NCBI GenBank assembly: GCA_019931185.1
Contig: JAINDK010000006.1
Span: 1 to 48,563, forward strand
Origin: Bryobacter sp. CoA8 C33
Lineage (GTDB): Bacteria; Acidobacteriota; Terriglobia; Bryobacterales; Bryobacteraceae
Length of the DNA stretch: 48,563 nt
Direction of reading: 5' to 3'
The translations under genes were made by a program, and so were the position numbers. Positions 44,434 to 48,563 of this stretch are shown here, in pieces (position 1 is the stretch's first letter; each line of letters begins with the position of its first letter). The notes under the pieces are model-generated. The model did not search any database, was not told where the DNA came from, and saw only the letters and a program-made list of their open reading frames with translations.

Positions 44434-45921
44434 ATGAAGTATCATCTCAATATGCATAGTTCCGTTTTCGCCTTCTTGCTCGGTACTGCCTCTTTGTTTG
44501 CCCAATCCGCCGCACTTGTGGCTACTTATAATTTTCAGAACTCCGTCAATGGTTCTCAAGGTGCTGCTCCAGCTCTCAATGTGCTTAATCCCACGGGAAC
44601 CAATGGCTTTGTTACTGACACTGTTCTGGGTCAACCCCGCACGGTCCTGCAGTTGGCCAGTGCCCGCCCCAATCAGAACGCCGGCTTCTCCGTCAATACA
44701 GTCAACCTGATAAACCCCATCAGCTACTCCATCGAGTTACTCTTCACTTTCACGGACGGCGGTGGATCCTGGCGTCGCCTGCTCGACGTTTTAGACCGTA
44801 CCTCCGACCGAGGCCTCTATGTGAACCCCAGCGGTCAGTTCGACTTCACCCGGCTCAACAGCCGCAGTAACTTCACCCTCTCCCCCGGCTCTTATGTCCA
44901 CATGGTTCTCGTTGTCAACAACAGCCGTGCCATGGTCTACATCAACGGCAACGCTGAGAACGATCTGAGTACGAACTCGATGAACCTCACGACGCCCAAT
45001 CGAACCCTCACGTTCTTTCTCGATAACCTCGAAGATACTTCTCCCAACGAGTTCGCCTCCGCTCGCGTCGCGCTGCTCCGGCTCTACACCAACCCACTCA
45101 CCGCTACTGAAGCCCGTCAGTTGGCCACCAGCCCCTTCAATTCCACCGTCGGCATTGGTCCCCCCAGTTTCCTCACCAGCGGCGTCCGTAACGGCGCCAC
45201 CTTTTCCGAATCCTCACCCATCGCCCCCGGCGCCTTCTTCAGCATCTTTGGTTCTTCTCTCAGTGACAACACAGGTGATTGGAGCGACGCCTTCACCGGC
45301 GTAAACGCACCCACCACTTTGAACGGCACCCGTGTCTTGATCAACAACACCCCTGCCTTCCTGAGCTTCACTTCCCCCGGCCAGCTAAACGCCATCGTTC
45401 CGGACACCATCACCCCTGGCAATGTATCGATCGTTGTCGAAAAAAACGGCGTTCGCAGCACGGCGGTCAGCGCTCAGGCACGCGCGCTCAATCCCGCCTT
45501 CTTCACTTACGATCAGCGCAACCGCCGCTTTATCGCCGCCCTTGCCGCCGATAACTCTGCCTACATCGCCCCCGCCGATCTCTTTGGCGTCTCCACCATC
45601 AATGGCCTCGCCGTTCGCCCAGCCCGTCCCGGTGACTTTGTCATTGCCTATGGCATGGGCCTGGGCCCCACCACGCCCAACGTGCCCGCCGGTACCATTC
45701 CCGCCCCCCGCGATGGCGGCTACCCAATTGCCGGAACCAGCACCCTGCGCTTCGGACAACGACCGATTTCCTCACTCTACACCGGCCTTTCCAACTTCGC
45801 CGGCGTCTACATCGTCGGCTTCCAGGTCCCCGGTGACCTCAGCCCGGGAGATTACGAACTCCAGATCACCGTCAACGGAATCTCTTCTCCCACTGGCGTC
45901 GTCATCCCGGTTGCCCGTTAA
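44434..45921 (+). CDS. Secreted LamG-like protein with Solibacter C-terminal (TIGR03437-type) domain
   Basis: This 495-residue protein has a signal peptide (SSVFAFLLGTASLFAQS) followed by a concanavalin/LamG-like beta-sandwich (about 25-225: TYNFQNSVNGSQGAAPALNV; YVNPSGQFDFTRL; VYINGNAENDLSTNS). The C-terminal ~230 residues match the Solibacter-specific domain: VRNGATFSESSPIAPGAFFS, IFGSSLSDNTGDW, FTSPGQLNAIVPD, GDFVIAYGMGLGPTTPNVP and GVYIVGFQVPGDLSPGDYEL. It is probably secreted and surface-associated, with the LamG domain binding a carbohydrate or protein. A second in-frame ATG at 44452 is a possible start. It shares one base with the next gene (TAATG). Confidence 0.82.
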   Translation: MKYHLNMHSSVFAFLLGTASLFAQSAALVATYNFQNSVNGSQGAAPALNVLNPTGTNGFVTDTVLGQPRTVLQLASARPNQNAGFSVNTVNLINPISYSIELLFTFTDGGGSWRRLLDVLDRTSDRGLYVNPSGQFDFTRLNSRSNFTLSPGSYVHMVLVVNNSRAMVYINGNAENDLSTNSMNLTTPNRTLTFFLDNLEDTSPNEFASARVALLRLYTNPLTATEARQLATSPFNSTVGIGPPSFLTSGVRNGATFSESSPIAPGAFFSIFGSSLSDNTGDWSDAFTGVNAPTTLNGTRVLINNTPAFLSFTSPGQLNAIVPDTITPGNVSIVVEKNGVRSTAVSAQARALNPAFFTYDQRNRRFIAALAADNSAYIAPADLFGVSTINGLAVRPARPGDFVIAYGMGLGPTTPNVPAGTIPAPRDGGYPIAGTSTLRFGQRPISSLYTGLSNFAGVYIVGFQVPGDLSPGDYELQITVNGISSPTGVVIPVAR

Positions 45922-46859
45922 TGCCCGATTACTTCCTCGGCGTCGATGGCGGGCAGTCTTCGACTACCGCCATCATTGGGGATAGCGAAGGCCGCATCCT
46001 CGGCATGGGCCGTGGCGGCCCCTGCAATCACATCAAAACCGGAGACGGCCGCGCTAAGTTCGAAAACGCCATTCTTGGCGCCCTCCCCGAGCGCGGCCTC
46101 CACTTCCGTGCCGCCTGCCTCGGTTTCTCTGGTGGCCCGCGGGACAAAGACGCACTCGTGCGGCAACTGATCCCCGCCGACGAATACCTCATCACCAACG
46201 ACGGCCTCATTGCCCTCAGTGGCGCTACCGGCGGCAAGCCCGGCATCATCGTGGTAGCCGGCACGGGTTCTATTGCTTTTGGCCGCAATACCCAGGGCCA
46301 AGCTGGCCGCGCTGGCGGTTGGGGCTACATCTACGGCGACGAAGGCGGCGGCTTCGACCTCACCCGTCAGGCTCTCCGGGCTGCCTTACGCATGGAGGAG
46401 CGTTGGGGTCCACCCACCAGCCTCCGCGATAAACTCCTCCAGGCCTCAGGCGCCCCGGACGCCAACGACCTGATGCACCGCTTCTACACCACCGACTATC
46501 CCCGCCCCCAAATCGCCTCCTATTCGCGCCTGGTCGACGAGGCCGCGATCGAAGGCGATGCCGTCGCCATCGACATTCTCCATCGTGCGGCTCAAGATCT
46601 CGCTGGCTTCGCCGCCAGCGTCCGCCACGCTCTGTTCGCTCCCGCCGAGCCCGCCATCGTCTGCCCCGTTGGCAACGTATATCGCAGCCAAATCCTCAGC
46701 GCTCGCTTTGAATTGCTCATCGGCCTCAACGACGCCAACCACTTCCGTCTTCCCGAGTTTGGCCCCGCCGCCGGCGCCCTCATCGAAGCCTGGAAACTCG
46801 CCGGCCTCTCCCCCGATACCCGCTTTCTTCCCAGGGAAGAAAAGGCCGGTTCACGCTAA
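45921..46859 (+). CDS. BadF/BadG-type ATPase, probable N-acetylglucosamine-like sugar kinase
   Basis: This 312-residue member of the ASKHA fold has the N-terminal phosphate-binding motif YFLGVDGGQSSTTAIIGDSE. It continues with ACLGFSGGPRDKD, the second phosphate loop IIVVAGTGSIAFGRN, and GGWGYIYGDEGGGFDLTRQA, whose GDEGS-like segment is typical of N-acetylglucosamine kinases in this family. Such enzymes phosphorylate amino sugars for recycling of cell-wall or chitin fragments. The start codon overlaps the preceding stop by one base (TAATG). An inverted repeat near its 3' end and a hairpin just after it precede pgk. Confidence 0.78.
   Translation: MPDYFLGVDGGQSSTTAIIGDSEGRILGMGRGGPCNHIKTGDGRAKFENAILGALPERGLHFRAACLGFSGGPRDKDALVRQLIPADEYLITNDGLIALSGATGGKPGIIVVAGTGSIAFGRNTQGQAGRAGGWGYIYGDEGGGFDLTRQALRAALRMEERWGPPTSLRDKLLQASGAPDANDLMHRFYTTDYPRPQIASYSRLVDEAAIEGDAVAIDILHRAAQDLAGFAASVRHALFAPAEPAIVCPVGNVYRSQILSARFELLIGLNDANHFRLPEFGPAAGALIEAWKLAGLSPDTRFLPREEKAGSR
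46824..46842. repeat. 19-base perfect inverted repeat near the end of the sugar kinase gene
   Basis: TTTCTTCCC-a-GGGAAGAAA (46824-46842) is a perfect palindrome with 9-base arms around a single base. It lies within the last codons of the BadF-type gene, 38 bases before pgk. As RNA it could form a stem of about 7 pairs with a 5-base loop and act as a 3' end signal or protein-binding site; nothing further can be inferred. Confidence 0.45.
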
Positions 46860-46863
46860 ACTA

Positions 46864-46880
46864 AGGGTTTCCCAAACCCT
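46864..46880 (+). promoter_or_regulatory. Hairpin directly abutting the pgk start codon
   Basis: AGGGTTT (46864-46870), CCC, AAACCCT (46874-46880) form a perfect 7-pair stem with a 3-base loop ending at the base before the pgk ATG. The only Shine-Dalgarno-like bases (AGGG) are in its left arm, so folding would hide the initiation region. It may therefore control pgk translation. Confidence 0.5.
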
Positions 46881-48062
46881 ATGGCTAAACTTTCCATCCG
46901 CGATCTGGCCCTCTCCGGCAAGACCATCTTCATTCGCGTTGATTTCAATGTCCCTCTGGCTGCCGGCGGCCAGGAGATCACTTCCGATAAGCGCATCCGC
47001 GCCAGCCTTCCCACCATCCAGTACGCCCTCGATCAGGGTGCCGCGCTCATTCTCGCCAGCCACCTCGGCCGTCCCAAGGGCAAACCCAATCCAGAGATGA
47101 GTCTCGCGCCCGTAGCCGTCCGCCTCAGCGAACTCCTCAATCGTCCGGTCCGCATGGCCCCCGATTGCGTCGGCGCCGAAGTCGAAGCTCTGAAACCCGC
47201 CCCCGGCGAAATCGTTCTACTCGAAAACCTTCGCTTCCATGCCGCCGAAGAAGCCAACGACCCCGCTTTTTCCCGTCAACTTGCCAGTCTCTGCGATGTC
47301 TACGTCAACGATGCCTTCGGCACCGCTCATCGCGCCCACGCGAGCACCGTCGGCATGGTCCCCTTCGTCAGCCAGGCCGCCGCCGGCCTGCTCATGGATA
47401 AGGAACTCGAATACCTCACCAAGGTCACCGCCGCCCCCGAGGCCCCCTCCGTCGGCATCATCGGCGGCGCCAAGGTCTCCGATAAGATCGAAGTCATTCA
47501 GAATCTTCTCAAAATCACCGACAAACTCCTCATCGGTGGCGCCATGGCCTATACCTTCCTCAAGAGTCAGGGCCTCCCCATTGGCAAGAGCCTCGTCGAA
47601 GAAGACAAACTCGATCTGGCCAAGTCCTTGCTTGAGTCCGCCGCTGGCAAACTCCTGCTCCCCCAGGATCACGCCGTCTCCCCCGAATTCAAGGCCGATG
47701 CCGGCTATGCCGAAGTCGATCTCATCCCCGATGGCCAGATGGCTCTCGACATCGGCCCCAAGACCATTGCTGAATACACCCGTGTCATTGCTTCGGCCCG
47801 CACCATCATCTGGAATGGCCCCATGGGCGTCTTCGAGATGCCCCCCTTCGATAAAGGCACCATGGCGGTCGCCCATGCCGTTGCCACCGCTACCGATGGG
47901 GGCGCCATCAGCGTCGTCGGCGGCGGCGACAGCGAAAAGGCCGTCAAGACGGCCGGCATTTCCGATCGTGTGTCCCATGTCTCCACCGGCGGCGGCGCCA
48001 GCCTTGAATTCCTCAGCGGCATCACGCTCCCCGGCGTCGCCGCCCTCACCGAAAAAGCCTAG
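46881..48062 (+). CDS. pgk: Phosphoglycerate kinase
   Basis: This 393-residue glycolytic/gluconeogenic enzyme converts 1,3-bisphosphoglycerate and ADP to 3-phosphoglycerate and ATP. Family blocks are clear: [13 protein letters not shown] near residue 11, [67 protein letters not shown] and [13 protein letters not shown] in the nucleotide-binding half. Length is normal for bacterial Pgk. It follows the sugar kinase by 21 bases that hold a hairpin, and converges on the truncated regulator, with both stop codons sharing the palindrome CTAG. In many bacteria pgk lies next to gap; here it does not. Confidence 0.95.
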   Translation: MAKLSIRDLALSGKTIFIRVDFNVPLAAGGQEITSDKRIRASLPTIQYALDQGAALILASHLGRPKGKPNPEMSLAPVAVRLSELLNRPVRMAPDCVGAEVEALKPAPGEIVLLENLRFHAAEEANDPAFSRQLASLCDVYVNDAFGTAHRAHASTVGMVPFVSQAAAGLLMDKELEYLTKVTAAPEAPSVGIIGGAKVSDKIEVIQNLLKITDKLLIGGAMAYTFLKSQGLPIGKSLVEEDKLDLAKSLLESAAGKLLLPQDHAVSPEFKADAGYAEVDLIPDGQMALDIGPKTIAEYTRVIASARTIIWNGPMGVFEMPPFDKGTMAVAHAVATATDGGAISVVGGGDSEKAVKTAGISDRVSHVSTGGGASLEFLSGITLPGVAALTEKA

Positions 48063-48427
48063 TCGATCATGCCATTGCGCACGGCAAAGCGAACCAGTTC
48101 GCCCGTCGAGTGCAGATTCAGCTTCTCCATCACCCTTCCACGATGTGCCTCGACGGTGTAAACACTCAGATTGAGGCCCACCGCGATTTCCTTGTTCGTC
48201 TTGCCTTCGGCGATCCACTGCAGTACCTCCCGTTCCCTCGAAGTCAATAGATCGATCGGGTTCGACACGTGTTTGCGGTAATCGTTCAACACCGCATCAG
48301 CTATCGCTGGACTTAAATATCCCTCCCCCCGCGCAATCGCCCGTACCGCCCCCAATAGGTCATTCTCGCTGCTGTCCTTCAGCAGATACCCCTTGGCCCC
48401 CGCCCGCAGAATCTCACGCACATAAAC
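48059..48427 (-). pseudogene. NarL/FixJ-type response regulator truncated at its N-terminus
   Basis: The readable part is the end of a receiver domain (VREILRAGAKGYLLKDSSEN, which includes the conserved Lys) and a complete LuxR-type helix-turn-helix (LLTSREREVLQWIAEG; KTNKEIAVGLNLSVYTVEAH). Upstream of V-Y-V-R-E the frame hits a TAG at about 48428 and the sequence no longer resembles a receiver, so some 70-80 residues, including the phospho-acceptor Asp, are missing. An open frame can begin at GTG 48421, but the product could not be regulated by phosphorylation. The break coincides with a probable insertion-sequence end. Confidence 0.75.
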
Positions 48428-48563
48428 CTAAAAAAAGCAGTTGGAACCTCATCCCGCCTCTGGCAGCAGCTTGTCGCGCCCCCGCTGAGCCGTAAAATCC
48501 CGAAAGATCCAGCGCAGCATTTCAGGCCATCGCTGGTCTTTGGCTAACTGCTCCGCAAATAAC
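48428..48563 (-). mobile_element. Probable insertion-sequence end interrupting the response regulator
   Basis: Sequence beyond about 48428 does not continue the regulator and instead carries the end of an unrelated reading frame that runs off the window. The junction region reads cctaaaaaaagcagttgg. The most economical explanation is insertion of a mobile element into the regulator gene. Only one end is visible, so neither terminal repeats nor a target duplication can be checked. A chimeric assembly join is the main alternative. Confidence 0.45.
48449..48563 (-). CDS. C-terminal fragment of a possible transposase
   Basis: A minus-strand frame open from the window edge to TGA at 48449-48451 encodes 37 residues, including LAKDQRWPEMLRWIFRDF and TAQRGRDKLLPEAG. 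The Trp/Arg-rich composition and the position next to a broken gene suggest a transposase tail, but I cannot assign a family, and the identification as a transposase is inference. Confidence 0.35.
   Translation of the reverse strand, partial: LFAEQLAKDQRWPEMLRWIFRDFTAQRGRDKLLPEAG

Overview
The window is high-GC bacterial DNA, most probably from an acidobacterium of the Solibacter/Bryobacter group (Bryobacterales). The evidence is a secreted protein ending in the 'Solibacter' C-terminal domain (TIGR03437 type), two ~1,140-residue TonB-dependent receptors with an N-terminal carboxypeptidase-regulatory-like domain, and a paired DUF1587/1592/1588/1585 cytochrome protein and DUF1552 protein. Assignments rest on reading motifs; no database search was possible.

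Layout. 1-139: end of an IS630-type insertion sequence. 649-3314: soxC-soxD-like sulfite dehydrogenase genes and an ATP-grasp gene. 3333-8773 (minus): DUF1552 protein and a giant di-haem-motif DUF1592-type protein, followed by a decayed Gfo/Idh/MocA oxidoreductase (8933-9742). 9792-13425: overlapping genes for a TPR protein, an exported YdjC/ChbG-type deacetylase and an alpha/beta-hydrolase esterase. 13474-22028: a complete chemotaxis-type operon (MCP-like protein, cheY, cheA, cheW, soluble PAS-MCP, cheB, cheR) with no motility genes nearby. 22261-31882: TonB receptor, Tat-exported histidinol-phosphate-aminotransferase-like enzyme, SulP transporter, and a second TonB receptor with two compensating frameshifts. 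31879-34841 (minus): a sensor resembling a hybrid kinase with degenerate phosphotransfer residues, and a HAD phosphatase. 34864-38473: xdhC-, mocA- and asmA-like genes. 38440-41334: NadD-like enzyme, zinc-ribbon/proline-rich membrane protein and a TPR membrane protein. 41304-48062: nth, a lipoprotein, a multi-pass membrane protein, a LamG-like/TIGR03437 protein, a BadF-type sugar kinase and pgk. 48059-48563 (minus): a response regulator cut off by what looks like another insertion sequence.

Two large-scale features stand out. Strand composition flips: the plus strand is G-rich to about 21 kb and strongly C-rich from about 27 kb, whichever strand the genes use, which suggests a replication-terminus region or an inversion boundary between them. 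Both ends of the window lie in probable insertion-sequence genes, as expected for a contig broken at repeats.

Genes are tightly packed, with many 4-base stop/start overlaps and several convergent pairs whose 3' ends overlap. No rRNA, tRNA or CRISPR array was seen. The best candidate for an undescribed system is the 22.2-31.9 kb locus, where two paralogous outer-membrane receptors bracket a periplasmic PLP enzyme and an anion transporter. The doubly degenerate sensor at 31.9-34.2 kb is also of interest.
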